Assembly (NCBI RefSeq): GCF_002192695.1
Contig: NZ_MTLG01000058.1
Location: 1-64,000 of the forward strand
DNA length: 64,000 nt
Source of the DNA: Achromobacter xylosoxidans
GTDB taxonomy: Bacteria > Pseudomonadota > Gammaproteobacteria > Burkholderiales > Burkholderiaceae_B
Reading direction: 5' to 3'
The notes beneath the pieces are model-generated. The model saw only the letters and a list, made by a program, of their open reading frames with translations, ran no database searches and was not told where the DNA came from. Shown one piece after another: positions 38,228-51,192 of the stretch; position 1 is the first letter of the stretch, and each line of letters begins with the position of its first letter. The position numbers and the translations under genes were made by a program.

Positions 38228-38303
38228 CGCGGTGGGATTTTGGGGGAAAGTGAAGGAGAGTTCTGGCGGCGCGCCACGGACGGGCACACGCGGTATTGAA
38301 TGA

Positions 38304-38324
38304 GCGCCGCCCCGAGGGCGGCGC
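38304..38324. terminator. Stem-loop between trxA and rho
   Basis: GCGCCGCCC-CGA-GGGCGGCGC is a perfect 9-bp stem about 20 bases past the trxA stop. It lacks a clear T-run on the minus strand, so it may attenuate rather than stop read-through from trxA to rho. Confidence 0.5.
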
Positions 38325-38343
38325 CTTCGTCACGGCACGCGGC

Positions 38344-38670
38344 TTACAGCGCGCCGTCCAGGAATGCGGTCAGTTGCGACTTCGACAGCGCGCCAACCTT
38401 GGTGGCGGCAGCCTGGCCGTCTTTAAAGAGCATAAGGGTGGGAATGCCGCGGATGCCATACTTGGTGGCGGTACCCTGGTTTTCGTCGACGTTCAGCTTG
38501 GCGATCGTCAGGCGGCCAGCGTACTCCGTGGCGACTTCTTCCAGGATCGGGGCAATCATCTTGCAAGGGCCACACCAGGCAGCCCAGTAGTCCACCAGCA
38601 CCGGCTGGCCGGATTTCAACACATCGGCATCGAAGCTGGCGTCACTGACGTTCTTGATTTGGTCGCTCAT
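38344..38670 (-). CDS. trxA: Thioredoxin TrxA
   Basis: Cytosolic thioredoxin, 108 aa, with the active site WCGPC (Cys33/Cys36), the buried acid in [12 protein letters not shown], and the cis-proline [11 protein letters not shown]. The ATG at 38670 ([18 protein letters not shown]) gives the standard length; upstream in-frame sequence is intergenic. It is followed by rho. The upstream region carries direct repeats (38751-38806) that may influence transcription. Confidence 0.96.
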   Translation of the reverse strand: MSDQIKNVSDASFDADVLKSGQPVLVDYWAAWCGPCKMIAPILEEVATEYAGRLTIAKLNVDENQGTATKYGIRGIPTLMLFKDGQAAATKVGALSKSQLTAFLDGAL

Positions 38671-39007
38671 GATGGTGATTCTCGGTTCGGCAGCAAAAGG
38701 CGCGTAAAAAGGACGCGCCTTGCGTTGTTCTTGTTTGTGGATGGCCTCAAGCATACCACTGTCAATAACACCAGGCATACCACTGTTAATAACCACTGTT
38801 AATAACAACAGGAGTTGCTGGATTTGTGTAGGATGTTGCGGCGCAGTTGTCGCGATCCGGGCCGTACCGACCCGATGCGCTGGCTGTGACTGTCATCATC
38901 CTACCGAATTTGGAGCTGCTCAGGTCGTGCTCATCCCACTGGGAGCCGCGCAGAATCTAGGCTTATCCGTAAAATGTCGGTTTTTTTCCACAGATGTTGG
39001 GGATAAC
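38671..39007. other. Divergent trxA-parE intergenic region with repeats and DnaA-box-like 9-mers
   Basis: This 337-base gap has no gene. It holds three direct copies of CCACTGT(T/C)AATAAC (38756-38769, 38780-38793, 38793-38806), the first two within a longer 19-base unit. Nearer parE it holds three 9-mers like the DnaA box: TTATCCGTA (38963-38971), TTTTCCACA (38984-38992) and TTATCCCCA on the minus strand (38998-39006). The middle one fits TTWTNCACA exactly. The upstream part is markedly richer in AT than its surroundings. Confidence 0.5.
38751..38806. repeat. Three short direct repeats upstream of trxA
   Basis: GCATACCACTGTCAATAAC (38751-38769) and GCATACCACTGTTAATAAC (38775-38793) are two 19-base copies. 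A third partial copy CCACTGTTAATAAC follows at 38793-38806. Each holds a GTTAATAAC-like palindrome. On the trxA strand the first copy contains TTGACA, so the repeats may overlap trxA promoters. Confidence 0.7.
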
Positions 39008-40968
<1,961 letters not shown>

Positions 40969-40969
<1 letters not shown>

Positions 40970-41574
40970 TGGCCGCGTCCGCGCCCGGCTCGGCCCGCAT
41001 GGACGTCCAGATGACGGCAGACGACTACGCCGACTTCGCCGCTTATGTGTACAAGCGGCCGGAATTGCGCCGCCGCCGCTACCGCTCCCATCTGCGTTTC
41101 GCGGTCCTGATGATCGTGGCCCTGCTGGCCTACCTGATCTGGCAGACCTGGGACGGCAATGCGCCGAACTGGGGGCGGATCCTGCCCGTGTACTTCCAGG
41201 GGCTGGCGGTGGGCCTGGGCATCCTCGCGCTGCTGGCGCTGGCCTACGAGTATGTCCTGCCCTCGCTGGTCAGGATGAACACGCGCCGCATGCTGAAAAG
41301 GCAGCCCGACGAGCTGTTCCTGGGCCGCCATCAGCTGGATTTCGGCGCCGAGGGCATCACGGATACCACTGCCACCGCCTCCGGACGCATGGACTGGTCC
41401 GATGTGCGGCGGGTCGAGGAAACGCCGCAACATCTCTATGTCATTCTCGGCACCTTGCAAGGCGTGATCATTCCCAAGCGCGGGCAGGACGCCGCCACGC
41501 TGGATGCGGTGCGGACCCAGTTGCGCGCGCATGTCGCCGATACGCAGCTGATGTCGTCCGCGCAGGCGTTGTGA
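40969..41574 (+). CDS. YcxB-like small membrane protein
   Basis: A 201-residue protein with two membrane helices (about 38-57 and 73-92), then a soluble C-terminal part resembling the YcxB-like domain (FGAEGITDTTATASGRMDWSDVRRVEETPQHLYVILGTLQGVIIPKR). Function unknown. The ATG overlaps the parE stop by one base and parC follows 35 bases later, so it is translated from the topoisomerase IV operon. Confidence 0.8.
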
Positions 41575-41609
41575 CGCCGTTTCGATGAAATTGTCTACCT
41601 GAATACATC

Positions 41610-43940
<2,331 letters not shown>

Positions 43941-43963
43941 GCATTTGGACGGACAGGCAAGGG

Positions 43964-43991
43964 AATGGCGGGCTGTGGCCCGCCATTTTTT
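43964..43991 (+). terminator. Intrinsic terminator after parC
   Basis: AATGGCGGGC-TGTG-GCCCGCCATT is a perfect 10-bp stem-loop (43964-43987) followed by further T residues. Confidence 0.9.
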
Positions 43992-44029
43992 CGTCTGTTG
44001 ACTGGCCCTATGATCCCGGTATTTAATAG

Positions 44030-44047
44030 ATAGACCATTCAGTCTAT
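44030..44047. promoter_or_regulatory. Candidate TetR-type operator
   Basis: ATAGACCATTCAGTCTAT is a perfect inverted repeat (6-bp arms, 6-base centre) ending eight bases before the TetR gene start. Its core TAGACC-N4-AGTCTA differs by one base from the NemR-type box TAGACC-N4-GGTCTA of TetR regulators. It overlaps an AT-rich stretch likely to include the promoter. Confidence 0.65.
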
Positions 44048-44054
44048 TAATAAA

Positions 44055-44678
44055 ATGCGCAAGATCGACCCCATCAAGCAGCAGGAGCGGCGCAGCCAGA
44101 TACTGGCCGCCGCGGCAGAGTGCTTTGCCGAGCAGGGCTTCCATTCGACCTCCACGGCGCAGATCTGCGCCCGCGCCGGCATGAGCCCGGGCAACCTGTT
44201 CCACTACTACGGCAGCAAGGCCGAGATCATCGAAGCGATGATCGCGTCGGATACCGAGTCGGCGCGCGAGCTCATGCGGCTAGCGTGCGCCGCGTCCGAC
44301 TCCAGGCGGGCGCTGGCGGACTGGGTCGCCGCGCAGCTGGCACAGCATCAGGATCCCGCCTACGTCCGGCTGGGCATGGAGATCCTGGCCGAGGCCGTGC
44401 GCAATCCGCGCGTGCATGCGCTGGTGATGGAGAACGAGGCCGAGCGCAAGGCTGGCCTGGTGGCTTTGCTGGAAACGCTGTGGGCGCAACGCACGCCGCC
44501 GCAGCCCGCGGCCGAGATGGCCGACACGCTGTTGCTGCTGCTGGACGGCGTCTACAGCCGTTCGGTGGTGGATCCCGCGTTCGGCGCGGCAGCGGGTAGC
44601 CGGCTCCTGGAGCAGGCCTTGCTGCGCTGCCTGCCCGGCGACGCCGAGCCGGACGCAGCCGCAGGGAGGCAGGCATGA
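44055..44678 (+). CDS. TetR/AcrR-family regulator
   Basis: A 207-residue TetR repressor. The N-terminal DNA-binding domain is KIDPIKQQERRSQILAAAAECFAEQGFHSTSTAQICARAGMSPGNLFHYYGSKAEIIEAMI; the C-terminal ligand domain (about 70-200) is alpha-helical and shows no recognisable specificity. The gene overlaps the DUF418 gene by four bases and is preceded by a well-formed palindromic operator at 44030-44047, so it is probably autoregulated and controls its partner. Confidence 0.9.
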   Translation: MRKIDPIKQQERRSQILAAAAECFAEQGFHSTSTAQICARAGMSPGNLFHYYGSKAEIIEAMIASDTESARELMRLACAASDSRRALADWVAAQLAQHQDPAYVRLGMEILAEAVRNPRVHALVMENEAERKAGLVALLETLWAQRTPPQPAAEMADTLLLLLDGVYSRSVVDPAFGAAAGSRLLEQALLRCLPGDAEPDAAAGRQA

Positions 44679-45874
44679 ACGCGCCGGCAACCCACGCGCG
44701 GCTGGCACAGGTCGATGCGCTGCGCGGCTTCGCGCTGTTCGGCATCCTGGTGGTCAACATCGGCGTGTTCTCCTCGCCGTTCTACGGCGCGGGCATCGCC
44801 GACCCGGCCTATTCGCAGCCGCTGGACCTGGCCGTGCGCTGGCTGATCGCCTGGCTGTTCGAGACCAAGTTCTACCTGCTGTTCTCGTTCCTGTTCGGCT
44901 ACAGCTTCACCCTGCAGATGGCGGCCGCCGAACGCAGCCAGGCGGCTTTCGCGCCGCGTTTCCTGCGGCGGCTGATGGGCCTGGCTTTGCTGGGGATGGC
45001 GCACGCCGTGCTGTTCTACCAGGGCGACATACTCCTGACCTATGCATTGCTGGGACTTGCGCTGCTGTTGTGCCGACGGATGGAGCCGCGGCGGGCGCTG
45101 CGCATTTCGCTGTGGCTCATCGTGCTGACGGCGGCGCTGTGGGCCATCCTGGGCGCGCTGAGCTATCTGGACCCGGTGCCGCCTGGGTACGAGGCGCAGT
45201 ATCACGCGGATGCCCTGGCGGCGATCGACGCGTACCGCGGCACCGTAGGCACGACCATCGCGCAGCATGTGAAGGAACTCACCGGCGGCGTGTGGTTCAC
45301 GGTGCTGTTCGTGCAGGGGCCGTTCGCGTTCGCCATGTTCCTGGCGGGCTATGCGCTGGGCCGCCGCAACGCGCTGGCGGATCCCTGGCGCGAGCCGCGG
45401 GCGCTGTGGCTGCTGTGCGCGTTGGGCCTGATACCGGGCCTGGCCGGTTCCGCGCTATATGCCTTCACGTCGCTGCCGTCGGCGGGCGTGGCCTGGGAAT
45501 TGCCAGGGCTGGCGGCGGACCTGCTGACCGCGCCGCTGCTCAGCATGTCATACGCGGCGGCCTTGCTGCTGGCCATGCGCACGGGGCCCGGCGCGCGGCT
45601 GGCGGGCTGGCTGGCGCCGGCCGGGCGGATGGCGCTGAGCAACTACCTGATGCAATCGGTCGTCTGCGCCTTCTTGTTCACAGCCTGGGGCCTGCGCCTG
45701 TTCGCCTCGGTCTCACCGCTGGCGGCGTTCTGCATCGCCGTGGCGCTATTCGCGGCGCAGTTGCCGCTGTCCGCCTGGTGGCTGCGGCGCCACGCCTACG
45801 GTCCGGTGGAGTGGTTCCTGCGCGCGCTCACCATCGGCGCGTGGCCGGCCTGGTGGCGCGCGCGGGCGGACTGA
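44675..45874 (+). CDS. DUF418/YeiB-type membrane protein
   Basis: A 399-residue multi-spanning membrane protein (about nine or ten helices) of the DUF418 family. It begins ARLAQVDALRGFALFGILVVNIGVFSSPFYG and ends with the C-terminal DUF418 block GRMALSNYLMQSVVCAFLFTAWGLRLF...LPLSAWWLRRHAYGPVEWFLRALT. The family resembles acyltransferase-3-type membrane proteins, but no reaction is established. It is coupled to the TetR regulator by a four-base overlap. Its stop codon abuts that of the converging TRAP permease gene. Confidence 0.85.
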   Translation: MNAPATHARLAQVDALRGFALFGILVVNIGVFSSPFYGAGIADPAYSQPLDLAVRWLIAWLFETKFYLLFSFLFGYSFTLQMAAAERSQAAFAPRFLRRLMGLALLGMAHAVLFYQGDILLTYALLGLALLLCRRMEPRRALRISLWLIVLTAALWAILGALSYLDPVPPGYEAQYHADALAAIDAYRGTVGTTIAQHVKELTGGVWFTVLFVQGPFAFAMFLAGYALGRRNALADPWREPRALWLLCALGLIPGLAGSALYAFTSLPSAGVAWELPGLAADLLTAPLLSMSYAAALLLAMRTGPGARLAGWLAPAGRMALSNYLMQSVVCAFLFTAWGLRLFASVSPLAAFCIAVALFAAQLPLSAWWLRRHAYGPVEWFLRALTIGAWPAWWRARAD

Positions 45875-48493
45875 TCAGACCGGCTTGGCGCGCAGCTGGC
45901 CGACGGCGGCGCCGCCGTCGCGCCGGCCCTGGCGCGCCCACATGCCCGCCAGCAGCAGCAACGCGGGCACATAGACCCAGAAGTCGGACCAGCGCTGCGG
46001 GTTGGGCGCCTTCACTTCCAGCACGTCCCAGCCTTGTTCCCAGCCGGCGCGCTGGGCGCGGCTGCCAAAGCGCACGCCGCCGATCTGCATCTGGTCGCCC
46101 AGGCTCATCAACGTCAGCCCGGCCTCGGCCAGGCGCTTGCGGCCCGCGTCCTGCCCGCCTGGGTTGTCGGTCAATTCGGGCAGGGCGACGGCCACGGTCT
46201 TGGTCAGCTCGTCGCTTTCCAGGTTGATGCCGCGCAGGACTACCGTCAGCCGTCCGTTGTCGGGCAGCGCGCCCGCGATGGCCTGCATCTCGGACGCCGG
46301 GCGGCTTTCATGGCGCGGCGCAAAATGGTCCATGAACCAGTCCGGGCGGAACAGCATGAACGTGACCAGCAGCAGCACGCCGACTTCGGCCAGGGTGCAG
46401 CGCACGCGGAACCAGCGCATGGTGGCGGCGGCGAAGGTCAGCGAGGCCAGCGTGGCGCCAGCCACCACCAGGGCCAGCTCCCAGCCATAGGTGACGTCGA
46501 TCAGCAGCAGCATGGGATTGAACACGAACATGAACGGCAGGATGGCCGTGCGCGCCGCGTAGGTCACGCCCTGGATGCCGGTCTTGATCGGATCCTCACC
46601 CGAGATGGCCGCGGCCGCGAACGTGGCCAGGCCGACGGGCGGCGTAATGTCGGCCATGATGCCGTAGTAGAAGACGAACATGTGCACCGCGATCAGCGGG
46701 ATCACCAGGCCGCTCTGTGCGCCCAGTTCCACCACCACGGGGGCCATCAGCGTCGCCATCAGGATGTAGTTGGCCGTGGTCGGCATGCCCAGGCCCAGGA
46801 TCAGGCACACCACCGCGGTGAAGATCAGCATCAGCAGCACGTTGCCCATCGATACCAGCTCGACTAAGGCCGTCATGCGCAGGCCCAGGCCGGTGAGGGT
46901 AATGGCCCCCACGATCAGTCCCGCGGTGCCGCAGGCGATGGCGATGCCTATCATGTTGCGGGCGCCGTCCTCCAGGCCGCCGATGGCGTCGCGCCAGCCC
47001 TGGCGCCAGGGCGCGGACAGCGGCTGCTGACGGAACCAGGCGATCAGCGGCCGCTGCGTCACCATCTGGAACAGCATCGCCATCGCCGCCCAGAACGCCG
47101 ACAACCCGGCCGACAGTTCTTCCACGCTCAGGCACCAGACCAGGATGCCGATGGGAATCAGGAAGTACAGCCCGGCGCGCACCGTGGGCCAGGGCTGCGG
47201 GCGCACCGGATGATTGATGTCGATGTCCTGCGGCAGGTCCGGGTGGCGCGCCGCCACGCGCAGCAGCCAGAGATAGAGCACGGCCAGGATGGCCAGCAGC
47301 ACCCAGATGGCGGCGGCGCCCGCCAGCGCCTGCACGCCCGTGCCTATCCAGTAGACCGCGCCCATCACCAGCAAGGTGCCACTGATGCCCATGCCCCAGC
47401 CGGCCAGCTTCTGCAGCGCCGTGCGCGCGGGCCCCGAGGCCATCATGGGCTGGATGCCCAGTTTCAGCGCTTCCAGGTGGACGATGTAGAACAGCGCGAT
47501 GTAGGAGATCGCGGCCGGCAGGATCGCGTGGCGGATGATGTCGGTGTAGGGGATGCCGACATACTCGATCATCAGGAAGGCGGCAGCGCCCATGACGGGC
47601 GGCATGATCTGGCCGTTGACGGACGAGGCGGTTTCGATGGCCCCGGCGCGCACGCCGCCGTATCCGGCCTTCTTCATGAGCGGAATCGTGAAGATGCCGC
47701 CCGTCACCACGTTGGCCACCGAAGACGCCGACACCAGGCCGTTGACGGCGGAGGACACCACCGCCACCTTGGCCGGCCCGCCGCGCAGGTGCCCCAGCAG
47801 CGCGAACGACACCTGCATCATGTAGTTGCCGGCGCCGCACTTGTCCAGCATGGAGCCCAGCAGCACGAAGATGAAGATGTACGACACCGACACGCCCAGC
47901 GCCACGCCATAGACGCCTTCCGTTGTCAGCCACATGTGCGACATCAGGCGTTCCAGTGAAGCGCCGCGGTGCGCCAGCACGTCGGGCAACCAGGGGCCGG
48001 CCAGGGCATAGGCGACGAACACCAGGCCCAGCACCGTCATGGGCAGGCCGAGCGCGCGGCGCGTCACTTCCAGCAGCAGCGCCAGGCCGATCGCGGCAGT
48101 GGCCACGTCCATGGTCGTGGGCTGGCCGGGACGGCCCGCCAGTTCGTTGTAGAACAGGTACAGATAGCTGCCGCAGAAGCCCGCCATCAGCGCCAGCGCC
48201 CAGTCGTACCAGGGCATGCGGTCGCGCGCCGAGCGCTTGCTGGCGGGGTAGGCCAGGTAGCCCAGGAACATCGCGATGCCCAGGTGCAGGGCGCGGGCCT
48301 CGGTATCGTTGAAGATGCCCCAGTTCAGCGAGAACGGCAGCGGCGATGCGTACCAAAGCTGGAAGACGGACCAGATCAGCGCGCCCGCGGCCAGCGTGGC
48401 GCCCGCCAGGCCGCGCACATTGCGGCCTCCGCGGTCGGCGTCGGCGACCAGCTGTTCCAGGTCCGGGGCCGGCGTATGCGGCTCTTTATTCAT
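45875..48493 (-). CDS. TRAP transporter fused 4TM/12TM permease
   Basis: Fused small-plus-large TRAP permease, 872 aa, of the type that works with TAXI binding proteins. The DctQ-like part comes first (about 20-200), then the DctM-like GPLVP..., for example MLDKCGAGNYMMQVSFALLGHLRGGPAKVAVVSSAVNGLVSASSVANVVTGGIFTIPLMKKAGYGG and GQIMPPVMGAAAFLMIEYVGIPYTDI. A second half contains GLGMPTTANYILMATLMAPVVVELG and ADITPPVGLATFAAAAISG. The last 130 residues are an extra soluble tail. It follows the TAXI gene by 148 bases on the same strand. Confidence 0.92.
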   Translation of the reverse strand: MNKEPHTPAPDLEQLVADADRGGRNVRGLAGATLAAGALIWSVFQLWYASPLPFSLNWGIFNDTEARALHLGIAMFLGYLAYPASKRSARDRMPWYDWALALMAGFCGSYLYLFYNELAGRPGQPTTMDVATAAIGLALLLEVTRRALGLPMTVLGLVFVAYALAGPWLPDVLAHRGASLERLMSHMWLTTEGVYGVALGVSVSYIFIFVLLGSMLDKCGAGNYMMQVSFALLGHLRGGPAKVAVVSSAVNGLVSASSVANVVTGGIFTIPLMKKAGYGGVRAGAIETASSVNGQIMPPVMGAAAFLMIEYVGIPYTDIIRHAILPAAISYIALFYIVHLEALKLGIQPMMASGPARTALQKLAGWGMGISGTLLVMGAVYWIGTGVQALAGAAAIWVLLAILAVLYLWLLRVAARHPDLPQDIDINHPVRPQPWPTVRAGLYFLIPIGILVWCLSVEELSAGLSAFWAAMAMLFQMVTQRPLIAWFRQQPLSAPWRQGWRDAIGGLEDGARNMIGIAIACGTAGLIVGAITLTGLGLRMTALVELVSMGNVLLMLIFTAVVCLILGLGMPTTANYILMATLMAPVVVELGAQSGLVIPLIAVHMFVFYYGIMADITPPVGLATFAAAAISGEDPIKTGIQGVTYAARTAILPFMFVFNPMLLLIDVTYGWELALVVAGATLASLTFAAATMRWFRVRCTLAEVGVLLLVTFMLFRPDWFMDHFAPRHESRPASEMQAIAGALPDNGRLTVVLRGINLESDELTKTVAVALPELTDNPGGQDAGRKRLAEAGLTLMSLGDQMQIGGVRFGSRAQRAGWEQGWDVLEVKAPNPQRWSDFWVYVPALLLLAGMWARQGRRDGGAAVGQLRAKPV

Positions 48494-48641
48494 GAAATTC
48501 CCCTACGTGTCATGGCGCGCGCCGGCGGCGCGGCGCGCGTTGAGTCCCCGCGCTTGCTGTGCGCCAGGGACGGCAGCCTGCGTGGCCGGGCCGGGCCGGG
48601 CTCCGCAGGCGTGCCGTTTCAGCGGCCCTGGGGCCCGGGCC

Positions 48642-49646
48642 TCAGAGCAGGCCCTTTTCCTTGAAGTACTTCTCGGCGCCCGGGTGCAGCGGCGCCGACA
48701 GCCCGTTCTTCACCATGTCCGCCGCCTTCAGGTTGGCGAACGCGGGATGCAGCTTCTTGAAGTCGTCGAAGTTGTCGAACACCGCCTTGACCACGGTGTA
48801 GACCGTGGCCTCGGGCACGTCGGCCGAGGTGACGAAGGTGGCGGTCACGCCATAGGTCTTGGTTTCGGCCGGGTTGTTCGGATAGAGCCCGGCCGGAATC
48901 GAGGCGTGGGCGTAGTACGGGTACTTCTCGACCAGCTTGTCCACGGCGGGGCCGGTCAGCGACACGAGCTTGGCGCCGCAGCTGGTGGTGGGGTCCTGGA
49001 TGTTGGCCGAGGGGTGGCCCACTCCGTAGAAAAAGCCGTCGATCTTGCCGTCGCACAGTGCCGAGCCGTGTTCGTCGGGGCGCAGCTCGGACGCCAGCGA
49101 GAAATCCTTCAGCGTCCAACCCATGGTGCTCAGCAACTCCTCCATCGAGGCGCGCGTGCCCGAGCCGGGGTTGCCGACGTTGAAGCGCTTGCCCTTCAGG
49201 TCTTCGAAGCTCTTGATATTGGCTTCCTTGCGCGTCACGACGGTGAACGGTTCGGGGTGGATGGAGAACACCGAGCGCAGCTTGGCGTATGGCCCGGCCT
49301 GCTTGAACTGGCCCTCGCCCTTGTAGGCGTTGAAGCCCACGTCGGACTGCACCACGCCCAGGTCCAGCTCGCCGGCCTTGATGGTGTTGGCGTTGAACAC
49401 CGAGCCGCCGGTCGATTCGACCGAGCAGCGGATGCCGTGGCTGGAGCGGTCTTTATTGACCAGGCGGCAGATGGCGCCGCCGGCGGCATAGTAGACGCCG
49501 GTGACGCCGCCCGTGCCGATGCTGACGAACTTCTGTTGGGCGGCGGCGGGCGCCGGCGCCGTGGACAGCAATGCCGTGGCAAGGCCCGCGGCTGCGAGCG
49601 TCCAGGCGTTGCGATGGCCCAAGGGGTGTTTGACGGACGTGGTCAT
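48642..49646 (-). CDS. TAXI-family TRAP solute-binding protein
   Basis: Periplasmic TAXI-type receptor, 334 aa. A signal peptide ([19 protein letters not shown], cut near 37) precedes [26 protein letters not shown], the hallmark TAXI N-terminus. Later blocks are [43 protein letters not shown] and [17 protein letters not shown]. Known TAXI ligands include glutamate and glutamine; the ligand here is unknown. AAAAGGAG gives a strong ribosome site, and a small hairpin (GGGG-AAAAA-CCCC) sits just upstream of it. It belongs with the fused permease downstream and the aminotransferase upstream. Confidence 0.92.
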   Translation of the reverse strand: MTTSVKHPLGHRNAWTLAAAGLATALLSTAPAPAAAQQKFVSIGTGGVTGVYYAAGGAICRLVNKDRSSHGIRCSVESTGGSVFNANTIKAGELDLGVVQSDVGFNAYKGEGQFKQAGPYAKLRSVFSIHPEPFTVVTRKEANIKSFEDLKGKRFNVGNPGSGTRASMEELLSTMGWTLKDFSLASELRPDEHGSALCDGKIDGFFYGVGHPSANIQDPTTSCGAKLVSLTGPAVDKLVEKYPYYAHASIPAGLYPNNPAETKTYGVTATFVTSADVPEATVYTVVKAVFDNFDDFKKLHPAFANLKAADMVKNGLSAPLHPGAEKYFKEKGLL

Positions 49647-49763
49647 GCAAACTCCTTTTGGGGTTTTTCCCCGTGATATTGCCGGTCTTGGCCGGCGGTT
49701 GGTGCGCCCCGCGAGCCGCGGAGCACCCTGTGCGTATCATCACGAGCCCGCGTCAGGCGGGCG

Positions 49764-49789
49764 GCGCGGCGCAATCCCTTGCGCCGCGC
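49764..49789. terminator. Hairpin after the aminotransferase gene
   Basis: GCGCGGCGCAA-TCCC-TTGCGCCGCGC is a perfect 11-bp stem about 13 bases past the aminotransferase stop. There is no T-run, so it may dampen rather than block transcription into the TAXI gene. Confidence 0.5.
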
Positions 49790-49802
49790 TTGCAGCAGGC
49801 GG

Positions 49803-51143
49803 CTAGGCGCGCGCCTGCGCGATAGCGGCGTCGATGGCGCCGCTCAGACGTTCGGTCAACTGGTCCAGCTCATCGTCGGAAATGATGAAGGGCGGGGCGA
49901 GCAGCACGTGGTCGCCCTGGCGGCCGTCGATGGTGCCGCCCATCGGATACACCATGAGGCCGCGCGCCATGGCCTCGCGCTTGATACGCGCGTGCAGCGA
50001 CAGCGCGGGATCGAAAGTCTGTTTGCTGGCGCGGTCCTGCACCAGCTCGATGCCCATGAAGAGGCCCCGGCCGCGGATGTCGCCGACGTGCGGATGCGCG
50101 CCCAGCGCGCTGTCCAGCCGTTGGCGCAAGCCCGCGCCCTGCGCTTGCACGCGCGCCAGCAGACCGTCGCGCCGGATCACGTCCTGCACGGCGAGCGAGG
50201 CCGCGCAGGCGATCGCATGGCCCAGATAGGTGTGGCCATGCTGGAAGAAGCCGCTGCCTTGCTGCATGGCGTCCACGATGCGCTGCTGCACCATCACCGC
50301 CCCGATGGGTTGATAGCCGCCGCCCAGGCCCTTGGCGATGGTGATCAGGTCGGGCGTGACGCCTTCCTGCTCCACGGCGTACAGCGTGCCGGTGCGGCCC
50401 ATGCCGCACATGACTTCGTCGGCGATCAGCAGCACGCCGTGGCGGTCGCAGACTTCGCGGATGCGGCGGAAATAGCCCGGCACCGCCGTGACGGCGCCGG
50501 CGGTGGCGCCGACCACGGGTTCGGCCACGAAAGCCATCACCGTGCCGGGGCCCAGGCGCTCGAAGGTCTGCTCCAGCTCCTGCGCCAGGCGTTCGCCGTA
50601 TTGTTCGGCGCTTTCGTCCTCGCGCTGGTCGCGGTAGGCATAGCAGGGCGACACGTGCTCGACTTCGATCAGGAGCGGCGCGAACTGCGCGCGGCGCCAG
50701 GCGTTGCCGCCCACCGCCAGCGCGCCCAACGTGTTGCCGTGATAGCTCTGGCGCCGCGCCACGATGTGGCGGCGTTCCGGCTGGCCTATTTCCACGAAGT
50801 ACTGGCGCGCCATTTTCAGCGCCGCCTCGACCGCTTCCGAGCCGCCCGAGACGAAGTAGGCGTGGGAGATGCCTGGCGGCGCGTCGGCCACCAGGCGTTC
50901 GGCCAACCGTTCCGCGACCTCGGTGGTGAAGAAGCTGGTGTGGGCATAGGCCAGCGCGTCGATCTGCGCGTGCATGGTGGCCTGGATGTCGGGGTGGTTA
51001 TGCCCCAGGCAGGAGACCGCCGCGCCGCCCGAACCGTCGAGGTAGGAGCGGCCGGCGCTGTCATAGACCCACACGCCCTGGCCGCGTACCGCGACGGGGG
51101 GCGTCTGGCGCAATGAACGATGCATGACGTGGGTGTGGCTCAT
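49803..51143 (-). CDS. Class III PLP-dependent aminotransferase
   Basis: Fold type I omega-type aminotransferase, 446 aa from the ATG at 51143. Characteristic stretches are GSGGAAVSCLGHNHPDI, YFVSGGSEAVEAALKMARQYF, RRQSYHGNTLGALAVGG (PLP-phosphate region), LLIADEVMCGMGRTGTLYAVEQ and the Schiff-base Lys in PDLITIAKGLGGGYQP, then FFQHGHTYLGHAIACAASLA. Candidate substrates are omega-amino acids, amines or diamines. It sits between an RpiR regulator and a TAXI TRAP system on the same strand, which suggests the transported compound or its product is its substrate. That is inference. Confidence 0.9.
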   Translation of the reverse strand: MSHTHVMHRSLRQTPPVAVRGQGVWVYDSAGRSYLDGSGGAAVSCLGHNHPDIQATMHAQIDALAYAHTSFFTTEVAERLAERLVADAPPGISHAYFVSGGSEAVEAALKMARQYFVEIGQPERRHIVARRQSYHGNTLGALAVGGNAWRRAQFAPLLIEVEHVSPCYAYRDQREDESAEQYGERLAQELEQTFERLGPGTVMAFVAEPVVGATAGAVTAVPGYFRRIREVCDRHGVLLIADEVMCGMGRTGTLYAVEQEGVTPDLITIAKGLGGGYQPIGAVMVQQRIVDAMQQGSGFFQHGHTYLGHAIACAASLAVQDVIRRDGLLARVQAQGAGLRQRLDSALGAHPHVGDIRGRGLFMGIELVQDRASKQTFDPALSLHARIKREAMARGLMVYPMGGTIDGRQGDHVLLAPPFIISDDELDQLTERLSGAIDAAIAQARA

Positions 51144-51192
51144 GGGGCAATTCCGCAATGCAGGAGGTTTGAAGGCGAATTCGGGCAGGGTG

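Noticed and set aside
38994-39007. ATG codons at 38974 and 38994 considered as the parE start.
   Set aside because: Neither is in the parE frame; the first in-frame usable start at the family position is the TTG at 39008.
45875-49646. The TRAP transporter considered as an ectoine importer (Teh/Ueh type) because it neighbours ectABCD.
   Set aside because: The receptor is TAXI-type and the permease is a 4TM/12TM fusion. Ectoine TRAP systems use DctP-type receptors, and the genes run divergently with their own regulator.
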